64,000 bases of DNA from Arthrobacter sp. ISL-72 (GCF_018613755.1 NZ_JAGGPP010000033.1:39702-103701), one strand, 5' to 3'. Counted from the stretch's first letter, positions 46,388 to 55,390 are shown. Notes: generated by a model not told the origin, from the letters alone. Translations and numbers: made by a program.

Positions 46388-48078
46388 GCACTTCGGTCGT
46401 GGAACCCCCGACAACAACCAAACCGGTTCTGAGTGCACGCGACCTGCGGATCGCCACCACCTCCGGTTACGAAATCCTGCATGGCGTGTCCTTTACCCTT
46501 CAGCCCGGCAAGATCCTGGCACTGGTGGGTGAATCCGGCTCAGGCAAGACAACCGCCGGGTTGGCTTGTCTGGGACATTTTCGACGGGGCCTGAAGCACA
46601 CCGGTGGTGAAATTCACCTGGCCGGAACCGGTGACTACGGCAACATCCTGGATTTGCCGGAAGCGGAGCGGCGCAAACTCCGAGGTGGCTCAATCTCCTA
46701 CGTGCCACAGGACCCGGCACTGTCCCTAAACCCTGCCATGACGATTGGCCGGCAGATCCAAGAGGTCCTGCAGGTCCATCACTATGGCGATTCTGAGGAA
46801 GACCGCCGTGCCCGTGCTAAGGAAGTGCTGGCCGAAGTCGGCCTGGAAAACTCTGAGACGTACCAGCGCCGATATCCTCACCAGCTTTCCGGCGGGCAGC
46901 AACAGCGGGTCGGCATCGCTATGGCCTTTGCCTGCCGGCCAGCCGTCTTGGTGCTCGACGAACCAACCACTGGCCTGGATGTCACGACGCAAGCCCTGGT
47001 GCTGCAAACCATCGCCGAGCTAGCCGAACGGCATGGCGTCGCGGGGCTCTACATCACGCATGACCTAGCCGTGGTAGCTAAAGTCGCCGACGAAGTCGTC
47101 GTTATGCTCTCGGGCGAGGTTGTTGAGAAGGGTTCTACCGCCCAGGTGCTTTACCAGCCTCGGCACGAATACACGCAGAAACTGCTCAGCGCCGTGCCTG
47201 ATCTCGCCGGACGGCGACAGGTGGGCCGCGTCGCCGTCATCACGGAGGAACATCCCGCTATCAACCTGGCATCCGGACACGTGACTGCCGTCCAAGCCCT
47301 CCAGATTCCGCCCTCAAGCGAAGATCGCTCCAACCTGCTAGAGGTTGCGGGACTGAAACTGTCATACGGGAGCAACAAGGTGCTGGGCGGAATCGATTTC
47401 TCGTTGGCGAGAGGCGAGTCCATGATGCTCCTTGGCGAGTCCGGTTCGGGCAAAACCACTCTTTCCCGCTGTATTGCCGGACTCAACGACGACTACACGG
47501 GCATCGTGCGCCTCAACGGACACGCGCTGTCCCCCGGGACCCGAGCGCGGACGGCAGAGCAACGCCAACAGGTTCAATATGTGTTTCAGAGCCCGTTCTC
47601 GTCATTGAACCCCCGCCGCACTGTCTGCGAATCCGTCGAGGTCCCCCTGCAGATGTCGGGGACGTTGAGCCGGAAGCAGAGGCGGGTACGGGTCCTCGAA
47701 GCACTCGACCAGGTCCGGTTGGGCGAAAGCTACCTGGACCGCCGTCCAGGAGACCTAAGCGGCGGTCAGCGCCAGCGGGTGGCAATTGCCCGAGCACTCG
47801 TCAACGCACCCGCGCTGCTGGTTTGCGATGAAGTGACTTCCGCCCTTGATGTATCGGTCCAAGCATCCATCATCGACCTGCTCCGCACACTCCAAGCCGA
47901 AACCGGTATGTCCATGCTGTTCGTGACGCACAACATCTGCTTGGCCCGCCACATTTCCCAACGGATAGCGGTTCTGCAACATGGACGGATTGTCGACTTC
48001 GGCAGTACGGACGAAGTGCTGAAACATCCTCAGCACGAGTACACGAGGGAACTGCTCGCCAACGTTCCCACAATCTAG
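46384..48078 (+). CDS. ABC transporter double ATP-binding protein (DppD-DppF fusion)
   Basis: A 564-residue protein containing two complete ATPase domains. Domain 1 (about 15-290) has Walker A GESGSGKTTAG, signature LSGGQQQRVGIAMAFA and Walker B VLVLDEPTTGLD. Domain 2 (about 315-564) has GESGSGKTTLS, LSGGQRQRVAIARALV and LLVCDEVTSALD; the usual Glu-Pro after Walker B is Glu-Val here. Fusion of the D and F subunits guarantees equal amounts. The ATG at 46384 overlaps the permease stop. A hairpin terminator follows. Confidence 0.94.
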   Translation: MSTSVVEPPTTTKPVLSARDLRIATTSGYEILHGVSFTLQPGKILALVGESGSGKTTAGLACLGHFRRGLKHTGGEIHLAGTGDYGNILDLPEAERRKLRGGSISYVPQDPALSLNPAMTIGRQIQEVLQVHHYGDSEEDRRARAKEVLAEVGLENSETYQRRYPHQLSGGQQQRVGIAMAFACRPAVLVLDEPTTGLDVTTQALVLQTIAELAERHGVAGLYITHDLAVVAKVADEVVVMLSGEVVEKGSTAQVLYQPRHEYTQKLLSAVPDLAGRRQVGRVAVITEEHPAINLASGHVTAVQALQIPPSSEDRSNLLEVAGLKLSYGSNKVLGGIDFSLARGESMMLLGESGSGKTTLSRCIAGLNDDYTGIVRLNGHALSPGTRARTAEQRQQVQYVFQSPFSSLNPRRTVCESVEVPLQMSGTLSRKQRRVRVLEALDQVRLGESYLDRRPGDLSGGQRQRVAIARALVNAPALLVCDEVTSALDVSVQASIIDLLRTLQAETGMSMLFVTHNICLARHISQRIAVLQHGRIVDFGSTDEVLKHPQHEYTRELLANVPTI

Positions 48079-48088
48079 GACAGGTCCC

Positions 48089-48146
48089 GCCTTCCCGGGC
48101 TCAGAACCAAACCCGCCCCCAAGGGGGCAAGCTCTCCCGGGAAGGC
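48089..48146 (+). terminator. Nested hairpin terminator after the ABC operon
   Basis: GCCTTCCCGGG (48089-48099) pairs with CCCGGGAAGGC (48136-48146); inside lies a second hairpin GCCCCC-AA-GGGGGC (48115-48128). It starts 11 bases after the ATPase stop and likely ends the main carnitine-type transcript. Confidence 0.7.
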
Positions 48147-48440
48147 GTCGTCCAGCACGCGCCAGCCCACAACGCTGGACGGCCCAGCAAGAACTAACAC
48201 GACACCCATGAGGGACTATCAGAGACCCGATCGCCGACCAATGTTCCACATCGGAACCGAGCGCGTGCCGCAGTCGCCGATCTCCCTCAAAGGCGCTCGA
48301 GGTTGGCACAAATGGCCACCCTGACTTCGGTTGGGCTCCTGCTTATCAATAAACGCCGCCTTCTTACCCGCGCAAGCTGGGCTGAGTACAACCAGCGACA
48401 TGACCTACCAGCACCTGATTGCAAAGGACTACCCCGCCCG

Positions 48441-49118
48441 ATGAAGACCACACAACGAAGCCGGTTCCGGGAAGTACTCAAACGCGGCGGACATCCCCTC
48501 GGGACATGGATCGAAGTTCCCAATATCGACAGCTTTCATCCTGGCGGCACTGCCGGACCCGATTTCGTTGTCGTCGATTTCGAGCACGCCCCCCGGGACA
48601 CACGAACAGTGTTGGCAATGATTGACATCGCTAGGATCTCAGGTCTGTCACCGATCGTCCGTATCCCTGCTGCCGAAACTGCGCTGATTCAACACATGCT
48701 CCACAGCGGAGCGGATGGCATCATGTTTCCGCACATCAACTCCCCTGCCGATGCCAGCTTTGCCGTCCGTGCTCTGCGGGTTCCGGTCCGCGACCCACGA
48801 GGAACCCGAAGCACCAGCGGCGCAAGGCAGCGGGGTGCTCCGGGCAGAAATGAATATGGGCAGCGCGGCCTGGAACAAGTAGCCTGTATCGTTCAGATCC
48901 AGAGCGCTGAAGCTGCACTTGCAGCCGGCGACATCGCTTCGGTCGAGGGCGTCGACGCCGTACTTGTTGGTGCTGCAGACGTGGCCGAAGGGGAAGGGAG
49001 ACAGGTAACAGACCCTCACATTATCGAACTCATCACCAAGGCGGTTGCCGCTGTGAAGCTTGCCGGTGTGCCCGTCGGTACCACCGGCGTGGCGAAACAT
49101 TCGGGCAGGCGACCATGA
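48441..49118 (+). CDS. HpcH/HpaI aldolase-family protein, shortened and somewhat degenerate
   Basis: A 225-residue TIM-barrel protein; the ATG at 48441 has an AAAGGA about 12 bases upstream. LGTWIEVPN, DFVVVDFEHAPRDTRTVLAM and VRIPAAETALIQHMLHSGAD match class II HpcH/HpaI aldolases that release pyruvate from 4-hydroxy-2-oxo acids. Family residues between VPNID and FVVVD are partly lost (SFHPGGTAGPD). The barrel stops at AGVPVGTTG, replaced by KHSGRRP, lacking the final strand with the GSD motif. Activity is doubtful. Its stop overlaps the start of the acetoacetate-CoA ligase gene (ATGA). Confidence 0.65.
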   Translation: MKTTQRSRFREVLKRGGHPLGTWIEVPNIDSFHPGGTAGPDFVVVDFEHAPRDTRTVLAMIDIARISGLSPIVRIPAAETALIQHMLHSGADGIMFPHINSPADASFAVRALRVPVRDPRGTRSTSGARQRGAPGRNEYGQRGLEQVACIVQIQSAEAALAAGDIASVEGVDAVLVGAADVAEGEGRQVTDPHIIELITKAVAAVKLAGVPVGTTGVAKHSGRRP

Positions 49119-51157
49119 ATATGGGCTCGGACTTCACGGTGCTCGGCAGAAACGCTCCCCTGCCCAGTACCGCAGCTGCTGATACCCCGCAGGGGTCATT
49201 ACCGACATGGCAACCGTCCCGTGGGCGTCAACAGGAGGCCAACGTAGAAGTCTTCCGTCGGTGGCTGGCCATTACCAGGGGCGAGAAGTTCGATGACTAC
49301 GCCGATCTGCAGCGTTGGTCGACCACCGAAATCGCTAGCTTCTGGGCAGCGCTTTGGTCCTTCTTCGATGTGGCTGCATATTCTCGGCCTAACTGTGTCC
49401 TCGTTGAGGAGACGATGCCGGGAGCCGAGTGGTTCCCCGGCGCGACTCTCAACTATGTGGATCAGGTTTTCCGGGACCGACTTGCGGACGGGACCGCTGT
49501 CATCGAAGAGTGCGAACCAGGCGGTCCCGGTCGGCGCACACTGTCCTGGGAGCAGCTGGAAAGAAAGGTTGCTGCCGTCGCCTCTACATTGCGTGGCAAC
49601 GGCGTCCAGGCAGGAGACCGGGTCGTCGGGTACCTGCCCAACACCATCGAAACGGTGATTTCATTCTTGGCAACCGCGAGCCTGGGTGCACTCTGGGCAT
49701 CTTGCGGGCAGGAGTATCTGGCAGCCGCGGCTGTTGACCGTCTCGGCCAGCTTGACCCCAAAGTGCTTATCGCTGCGGATGGATACCGCTACGCGGGCAA
49801 ATCCCACGACCGCCGAGACGCGATCGGGTACATCCGAACCAACATCACCTCTTTACAGGCCACTATCATCGTTCCGCGGCTGGAGCTGCCCATGGAGGAC
49901 TCTGGCCTCATCGAATGGTCCCAGGCCAGCGCGGGAAACGCGCCGTTGCAGACCGTGCCTCTGCCTTTCGACCATCCGTTGTGGGTGCTTTTCTCATCCG
50001 GCACGACCGGTCGACCCAAGGGCATTGTCCACTCACATGGCGGCGTCTTGCTCGAGCACCTCAAGTCCATGTCTTTCCATCTCGACCTTGCTCCCGGTGA
50101 CGTGTACTTCTGGTACACCTCACCCAGCTGGATGATGTGGAACTTCCAAGTCGCCGGCCTGTTGGTCGGCGCCACGATCATCTGTTACGACGGAAGTCCC
50201 ACCCACCCGGCCGACGCCATCTGGGGACTCTCGGAACGAAACAGGGTCACCTTTCTCGGGACCAGCCCGGGATACCTGCAGGCCTGCGAAAAGGACGATC
50301 TCTCTCCTGCCCTCACATATGACCTCACCTCCTTGAGAACATTAGGGGTCACCGGCTCCGTCCTGCCTGCACGTTCCAATGCCTGGGTAGCCAACCGTGT
50401 CGGAGCCGACGTCCAAGTCGCATCCATGACCGGAGGAACAGACGTCGTCAGCGCCGTCGCCACAGCCGTCCCGACAGTCCCGGTCCATGCCGGGCAAATC
50501 TCAGCCCTCGCATTAGGAGCGGCCCTCGAATCCTGGGACAAGGACGGCCGACCTCTCATCGACGAGGTCGGCGAGCTGGTCCTGACCAAACCCATGCCCT
50601 CCATGCCGGTCCGTTTTTGGGACGACCCCAGCGGCGAGCGGTATCGTTGCACCTACTTCGACGGCTACCCACGCGTATGGCAGCACGGTGACTGGGTTAC
50701 CATCAGCGGACATGGCACCGTCACCGTCCACGGCCGCTCCGACGCCACGCTTAACCGCCATGGGGTCCGGATGGGCAGCGCCGACATTTACCAAGCTGTG
50801 GAGAAGCTGCCGCAGATACGCGAAGCGCTGGTCATTGGAGTTGAATATGCCGACGGAACCTACTGGATGCCGCTGTTCGTCGCTCTCACCGAGGACACCA
50901 TTCTGAATGACGACCTGATTTGCGCGATCCAAGACATAATCCGCAAGGAAGCATCACCCCGGCACATACCCGACGAGATCATCGCGACACCGGCAATCCC
51001 GCACACTCGCACCGGCAAGAAACTGGAGATTCCCATCAAGAAAATATTCCAAGGCGTTGACATCAACACGATCTTTGACCCACAATCCACAGATGATGCC
51101 AGCGTGCTGCAGTGGTACATCGATCTTGCTGCCCGGCGCGCTGGTCGACCAGAATGA
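49115..51157 (+). CDS. Acetoacetate-CoA ligase (acetoacetyl-CoA synthetase)
   Basis: A 680-residue acyl-adenylate-forming enzyme that activates acetoacetate with ATP and CoA. FDVAAYSRPNCVLVEETMPG and AEWFPGATLNYVDQVF are the N-terminal blocks of acetoacetate-CoA ligases. LFSSGTTGRPKGIVHSHGG is the AMP-binding P-loop, MTGGTDVVSA the substrate-pocket motif, and ATLNRHGVRMGSADIYQAVE and HTRTGKKLEIPIKK belong to the mobile C-terminal domain with its catalytic lysine. It makes metabolic sense here: the cleavage enzyme upstream releases acetoacetate, which this enzyme returns to acetoacetyl-CoA and then acetyl-CoA. Confidence 0.93.
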   Translation: MNMGSDFTVLGRNAPLPSTAAADTPQGSLPTWQPSRGRQQEANVEVFRRWLAITRGEKFDDYADLQRWSTTEIASFWAALWSFFDVAAYSRPNCVLVEETMPGAEWFPGATLNYVDQVFRDRLADGTAVIEECEPGGPGRRTLSWEQLERKVAAVASTLRGNGVQAGDRVVGYLPNTIETVISFLATASLGALWASCGQEYLAAAAVDRLGQLDPKVLIAADGYRYAGKSHDRRDAIGYIRTNITSLQATIIVPRLELPMEDSGLIEWSQASAGNAPLQTVPLPFDHPLWVLFSSGTTGRPKGIVHSHGGVLLEHLKSMSFHLDLAPGDVYFWYTSPSWMMWNFQVAGLLVGATIICYDGSPTHPADAIWGLSERNRVTFLGTSPGYLQACEKDDLSPALTYDLTSLRTLGVTGSVLPARSNAWVANRVGADVQVASMTGGTDVVSAVATAVPTVPVHAGQISALALGAALESWDKDGRPLIDEVGELVLTKPMPSMPVRFWDDPSGERYRCTYFDGYPRVWQHGDWVTISGHGTVTVHGRSDATLNRHGVRMGSADIYQAVEKLPQIREALVIGVEYADGTYWMPLFVALTEDTILNDDLICAIQDIIRKEASPRHIPDEIIATPAIPHTRTGKKLEIPIKKIFQGVDINTIFDPQSTDDASVLQWYIDLAARRAGRPE

Positions 51158-51831
51158 GCACTTCCGAGTGGAGCTGGCGGGACAATCAGCACAACCGGGC
51201 ATAATCCCCTCCCAACACACGGGCAACCAGCGTGATCATCAGCTTTTTCTGTGACCGGCAGGTCGTCAACCATGTACGGGTCTTCCTGTAAGGCGCCACG
51301 ATTGTGCTGTGAAACTCGGCCGGGCATCCATGTCGCACTTCTGGCGAGACTCTTCCCGCGGATGCGGATCTGTAAGTTTCGGAAGTCCGCTGCACAAAAT
51401 GTCGGAAGTCGGATGCACTCTTCAAGGTAACAAGCGAGTGGTCACCCAGCCTCCATACTCCCCGGGGCATCTTGCGGGAAAGTGTGGACTCTGACATTGC
51501 ATCAGTGCTCGGTGGCACTCGGGGAGCCCTGGGGCATCATCGTCATGCTGGTCCGATAGCTAATCTATTGCCCGGCCCTCCCGCTGCGTCATCAGAGATA
51601 CGCCTATGGCAAGGCGGCGGCTGCAAACCTCCATCTACTACTTTGCTCGTTCCCTGCACCCGTACGTTTGGACTACACCCCAACCTGACAGTATGCGGCA
51701 CCGCTGGTAGCCGGGAGCCGCAACTTTACGGAACCTCCATTATCGGCACTTGGTTTAGGCCGGGGAGAGGCCCCAAACGGGGCTGTGTGCGGCCTCGTCT
51801 CTCGCGCCTATTTTTCCAGAAACCTTGGGGC
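51158..51831. other. Gene-free interval after the acetoacetate-CoA ligase
   Basis: About 670 bases without a supportable CDS. The segment CTCCATTATCGGCACTT (51735-51751) is a weak relative of repeats A-C. The rest shows neither clear transposase nor RNA features and looks like decayed sequence between the carnitine-type locus and the next block. Confidence 0.4.
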
Positions 51832-52482
51832 TTAGGTCTGGTCGGCCAGCGCCTCGTTCACTCTAGGGATGTCCAGGAAGGCAGGGTCGAACGGCTCGTG
51901 TGATCCGGTTATTTCGGCCACCCACGTGGAGTGTTTGGCGTGGTCCGGATGTGACGGGTCGGCCAGGGCATGCATGATCTCTTCGTACCCGGGAAATCCT
52001 CCTGAATCCTCCAGCGGGCCGCGGCGTGCACCGTCGATCAGCCGGGCCGGCGGAGTGCCTTCGTTCGCGGGACGCCGGGAAACCAGCTCGAGCCGGTGCA
52101 GCCAGCTGTCACCGAAGTCGTACTCATAAAACGCTGCGCCGGAACCCAGCGCCAGCAGTTGGTCCAGGGAGAAGTCCTCCTCAGGCGTGTCCTCCGGTTC
52201 TTCGCACTCCTGCCCGGGAAGCCACTGCAGGGCTTCGGGAACCTCTCCGTCGACCGGCCGCAGTGGCGCGAAGGGGTCATCTGCTGTGAACCTGTGCAGG
52301 TGCGCGTCCTCCCAGCCAAAGGCAGTTTGCAGGACCTGGTGGACTTGATCCAGAGTCAGGGAGCCGAGGACCTCCAGCTGACGCCAGATTTCAGGCTCGC
52401 TGTCGACCAGCTCCACGCGAACAGCCAGGACCGATTCCGGTCGACCGTCGACCCCGGCCTCAACAAGTTTGTCCATGCAGGC
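51832..52482 (-). CDS. Plasmid pRiA4b ORF-3 family protein (short form)
   Basis: A 216-residue protein. The ATG at 52482 lies 9 bases after GGAG. It covers only the pRiA4b ORF-3 domain: EPEIWRQLEVLGSLTLDQVH, LQTAFGWEDAHLHRF, FYEYDFGDSWLHRLEL, LIDGARRGPLEDSGGFPGYE and an Asp-Pro-rich end. It is a clear paralogue of the N-terminal half of 32622-34019, without that protein's 250-residue C-terminal extension. The family is linked to mobile DNA but lacks a proven role. Confidence 0.85.
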   Translation of the reverse strand, partial: ACMDKLVEAGVDGRPESVLAVRVELVDSEPEIWRQLEVLGSLTLDQVHQVLQTAFGWEDAHLHRFTADDPFAPLRPVDGEVPEALQWLPGQECEEPEDTPEEDFSLDQLLALGSGAAFYEYDFGDSWLHRLELVSRRPANEGTPPARLIDGARRGPLEDSGGFPGYEEIMHALADPSHPDHAKHSTWVAEITGSHEPFDPAFLDIPRVNEALADQT

Positions 52483-52575
52483 CATTCTGACAAACTCCAC
52501 TGCGGGACTCGGAAGATCCGCCTCTTCTCCCAGATTCCCGGGTACAAGAACAGGTCCGACCCGGGGCGCGCAAAT

Positions 52576-52863
52576 TCAGAATTTCTTAGCCGTTGTTCCG
52601 AAGATCTGTTGCGTTGTCATCCGGTAGCTGAGCTCTCCGCAGAGTTGCTGTGGTGTCACCCACACCTGGTGGCCTTGGCACACTTCAAATATTTGGCGCG
52701 GGTTATCGCTATCGGCAGCGAGCCACAGAGCGGAGGAGTCGGGCATGACGTCTTCGACGAGGCCTGTTCTGATTGTTTGGCCGTCGAGGCGGATTTCGAC
52801 CAATGTGTTGATCAGGAGGTTCCATTCAACGTGTTTTCGGGGAGTTGCTCGGTTAGGTGGCAT
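52576..52863 (-). CDS. Small hypothetical protein
   Basis: Ninety-five residues from the ATG at 52863, which has GCGGAG 6 bases upstream. The sequence is predicted mixed alpha/beta: HVEWNLLINTLVEIRLDGQ, TIRTGLVEDVMPDSSALWLA and ADSDNPRQIFEVCQGHQVWV suggest a small beta-barrel. There is no signal peptide or membrane helix. It lies upstream of the pRiA4b ORF-3 gene on the same strand, with a 93-base gap. I do not recognise its family. Confidence 0.55.
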   Translation of the reverse strand: MPPNRATPRKHVEWNLLINTLVEIRLDGQTIRTGLVEDVMPDSSALWLAADSDNPRQIFEVCQGHQVWVTPQQLCGELSYRMTTQQIFGTTAKKF

Positions 52864-53013
52864 GTGTTCTCCGCAATCGGGTAAATCAGTGGCAGTCGTC
52901 GCCTGCTTGACGGCTGCCACTGTTCGGGGGGTGGCGGGACTACGACCACTTCGAGAGCCCTTTTTAGTGGCCCTTTACGCCGCCGCCGGGCACCGACTGC
53001 GCGCACGCGGCTG

Positions 53014-53790
53014 TTAGTGGATGTGGCTTCCGCCGTTGATGTCGATGGTGGTACCGGTGAGGTACGCGGAGTCCTCGGAGGACAGGAACGTGATGACGGC
53101 GGCGACTTCCTCCGTGGTGGCGTTCCGGCCCAGCGGGATGCCGGCGTTGATGGCGGCTTCCTGCTCCTCGGTGCTGCCTACGCGGATGTTGGTGTCCACG
53201 GCGCCCGGGGTGATGGCGTTGACGGTGACGCCGGTGGTGCCGAGTTCGCGGGCCAGGGCCTTGGTGAAGCCGAGGATGGCTGCCTTGGCCGCGGAGTAGG
53301 GGACCTTGCCGAAGACCCCGCCGCCGCGCTGGGCGGATACTGAGGACATGTTGACGATGCGGCCCCAGCCGTTGGCGATCATGTCCGGCAGGAACGCCTT
53401 GGACACCAAGTAGGTGCCGGTGGCGTTGACGTCCATCACCTTGTGCCACAGCTCAAGGGTGGTCTCCAAAAACGGAAGCGGGGAGGTGATGCCGGCGATG
53501 TTGGCCAGGGCACCCACGGGCGGCAGGTTGCCCGCGGCAACCTCGACGGCGACGGCGGCCTGGGCGGCAATGACGGAGGTCTCGTTGGCGACGTCAATCT
53601 CGTGGCCGAACGCGGGGACATTGAATTCGTTGCCGATTTCGGCGGCGACCTTGGCGGACTTCTCGCCGTCGAGGTCCAGGATCACCACGCCCCATCCCTG
53701 CTTGGCGTAGCGCCGGGCCGTGGTGATACCGATACCGCGCTCGGAGGTGGCCCCGGTGAGGACGGCGGTGCGCTGAATGATATTGCTCAT
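53014..53790 (-). CDS. SDR-family oxidoreductase of the split-transketolase locus
   Basis: A 258-residue classical short-chain dehydrogenase. TGATSERGIGITTARRYAKQ is the cofactor-binding motif, and VVILDLDG at the end of the second strand favours NAD(H). ALANIAGI is the NNAG-type structural motif, with catalytic Ser in MSSVSAQ and YSAAKAAILG giving Tyr and Lys. It is transcribed divergently from the carrier and transketolase genes, with a TTGACT/TACAGT promoter whose -35 lies inside a GntR-type operator (53921-53934). It probably oxidises or reduces the transported sugar, polyol or sugar acid before the transketolase step. The substrate is unknown. Confidence 0.92.
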   Translation of the reverse strand: MSNIIQRTAVLTGATSERGIGITTARRYAKQGWGVVILDLDGEKSAKVAAEIGNEFNVPAFGHEIDVANETSVIAAQAAVAVEVAAGNLPPVGALANIAGITSPLPFLETTLELWHKVMDVNATGTYLVSKAFLPDMIANGWGRIVNMSSVSAQRGGGVFGKVPYSAAKAAILGFTKALARELGTTGVTVNAITPGAVDTNIRVGSTEEQEAAINAGIPLGRNATTEEVAAVITFLSSEDSAYLTGTTIDINGGSHIH

Positions 53791-53892
53791 GATGCTCCTT
53801 GGAAACCTAGGGTATGCATTGCTGCGGTGCGGTTCAGGGCAATGAGCCGGTACGGGGTTGAGTATCGGCGTTGATCCTCTGAATCTGCAGGG

Positions 53893-53906
53893 GTGATGTG
53901 TATCAC
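53893..53906. promoter_or_regulatory. CRP/GlxR-like site
   Basis: GTGATGTGTATCAC fits GTGA-N6-TCAC, the core of CRP-family sites (actinobacterial GlxR: TGTGANNTANNTCACA). It overlaps the predicted -10 box of the SDR promoter and lies about 160 bp before the carrier start, so carbon-catabolite input is plausible. Confidence 0.45.
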
Positions 53907-53934
53907 TGTAGAGCGAGTCTTGTTAACAGTCAAC
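53905..53934 (-). promoter_or_regulatory. SDR promoter with embedded GntR-type operator (site 1)
   Basis: On the minus strand TTGACT (53928-53933), a 17-bp spacer and TACAGT (53905-53910) form a good promoter. The operator motif TGTTAACAGTCAAC (53921-53934) covers the -35 box, a repressing position. Confidence 0.65.
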
Positions 53935-53941
53935 TCCAAAC

Positions 53942-53978
53942 ATTGACTGTTGACATTGCTAATGACCTGCGTCACTAT
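53942..53978 (+). promoter_or_regulatory. Carrier/transketolase promoter with embedded GntR-type operator (site 2)
   Basis: TTGACA (53950-53955), 17 bp, CACTAT (53973-53978). The operator motif on the opposite strand, TGTCAACAGTCAA (53943-53955), covers the -35 box, mirroring the arrangement at the SDR promoter. Confidence 0.65.
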
Positions 53979-53990
53979 TGTCGTATCAGG

Positions 53991-54005
53991 TGTTAACAGT
54001 CGACA
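53991..54005. promoter_or_regulatory. GntR-type operator, site 3
   Basis: TGTTAACAGTCGACA, 13 bases downstream of the -10 box of the carrier promoter. It shares the core AACAGTCnAC with sites 1, 2 and 4; a roadblock position. Confidence 0.65.
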
Positions 54006-54052
54006 GCGCTGGAGCTTCGTGCTTCGTCGCTCATCGAAAGGGACAAAACTCA

Positions 54053-55390
54053 ATGAGCAATGAAGCTCTGAAAATGCGCGGCCATGTACACGGCACCAAG
54101 GACGCGAAGCGCGTGGCCATCGGCTCCGGTGTTGGCGCCGTTATCGAGACGTATGACTTCATCGGCTTCGGCACCGCCGCGGCCCTGTACTTCGGTACAG
54201 CCTTCTTCCCCACCGGCGACCCCGTCACCGGAACGCTGGCAGCCTTCGCCACCCTCGGCGTCGGATTCGCTGCCCGGCCCATCGGCGGCATCATCGGCGG
54301 GCACCTCGGGGATAAGGTGGGCCGCAAGCCCGTCCTGGTGGCATCCCTGATCCTGATGGGCGTGGCAACGTTCCTCATCGGGCTCCTGCCCACCTACGAA
54401 CAGGTTGGCCTGCTGGCTCCCGCACTGCTGGTCTTCGTCCGCGTCGTCCAGGGCCTGGCCTTCGGCGCTGAATGGGGCGGGGCCATCCTGATGAGCTACG
54501 AGCACGCGCCCTGGAAGTCCAAGGGCAAGTACACCGGTATCGTGCAGGCCGGCTTCCCCGTTGGCCTGCTCCTGGCAAACCTCGTCTTCCTCGTCAGCGT
54601 GAACCTGGGCGGCGAACTTGCCTGGCGCGTCCCGTTCCTGGCCAGCATCGTGCTCGTCGCCGTCGGCCTGATCATCCGCGCCAAGGTCCCCGAGTCCCCG
54701 GTCTTCGACGAGGTCAAGGAAAGCGGTGCCATCGTCAAGTCCCCCATTGTCGAGGTCATCAAGACCGACTGGCGCAACATCGTCAAGGGCATCGGCCTGC
54801 GCATCGCCGAGACCGCCGGCTACGCGGTGTCCATCACCTACATGATTTCCTACCTCCACACCCAGCACCTCGCTGACAAAACCCAGACCCTCGTTGCCCT
54901 CTGCATCGCCTCGGCCATCGGTATCTTCGCCACCCAGGCCTGGGCCCGCCTCACGGACCGCATCGGCCGCCGGCCCCTGTACATCTGGTCCTGCGCCTTC
55001 GCCGTGCTGTTCGCCGTGCCGATGTTCCTGCTGGTCAACACCGGCCTGTTCATCGCCGTCATCGCCACCGTCGCCATCTCCTACGCCGTCTGCCAGAACT
55101 CCCTCGCCGGCGCCCAGGGTGCCTGGTTCCCCGAGCTCTTCCAGGCCAAGACCCGCTCCTCCGGAGCCTCGCTGGCCTACCAGATCTCCGCCATGGTCTC
55201 CGGCTTCACCCCCTTCATCACCACCCTGCTGTTCGTGAGCTTCGGCTGGATGGGACCGGCACTGCTCTTCGGTACCTACGCCGCTATCGGACTCTGGGCC
55301 GCCCTCGTCACCCGGGAAACCTGGGGCAAGCGCGAACGCGAACTGGCAGATGAGGCCACCAAAAGCACACCCAACACGGTGAACGTCTAA
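54053..55390 (+). CDS. MFS carrier, metabolite:H+ symporter (MHS) family
   Basis: A 445-residue transporter with 12 predicted helices. The ATG at 54053 is preceded by AAGGGA. VIETYDFIGFGTAAALYFG in helix 1, RPIGGIIGGHLGDKVGRKPV between helices 2 and 3, and EWGGAILMSYEHAPWKSKGK are hallmarks of the MHS branch (shikimate, alpha-ketoglutarate and proline/betaine permeases). It is first in a unit with the split transketolase and should import the pathway substrate, probably an organic acid or polyol-like compound. Its stop and the next start share one base (TAATG). Confidence 0.93.
   Translation: MSNEALKMRGHVHGTKDAKRVAIGSGVGAVIETYDFIGFGTAAALYFGTAFFPTGDPVTGTLAAFATLGVGFAARPIGGIIGGHLGDKVGRKPVLVASLILMGVATFLIGLLPTYEQVGLLAPALLVFVRVVQGLAFGAEWGGAILMSYEHAPWKSKGKYTGIVQAGFPVGLLLANLVFLVSVNLGGELAWRVPFLASIVLVAVGLIIRAKVPESPVFDEVKESGAIVKSPIVEVIKTDWRNIVKGIGLRIAETAGYAVSITYMISYLHTQHLADKTQTLVALCIASAIGIFATQAWARLTDRIGRRPLYIWSCAFAVLFAVPMFLLVNTGLFIAVIATVAISYAVCQNSLAGAQGAWFPELFQAKTRSSGASLAYQISAMVSGFTPFITTLLFVSFGWMGPALLFGTYAAIGLWAALVTRETWGKRERELADEATKSTPNTVNV

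Noticed and set aside
51186..51518. Minus-strand 110-codon frame after the acetoacetate-CoA ligase
   Set aside because: No family resemblance, odd composition, no start signal; treated as non-coding.
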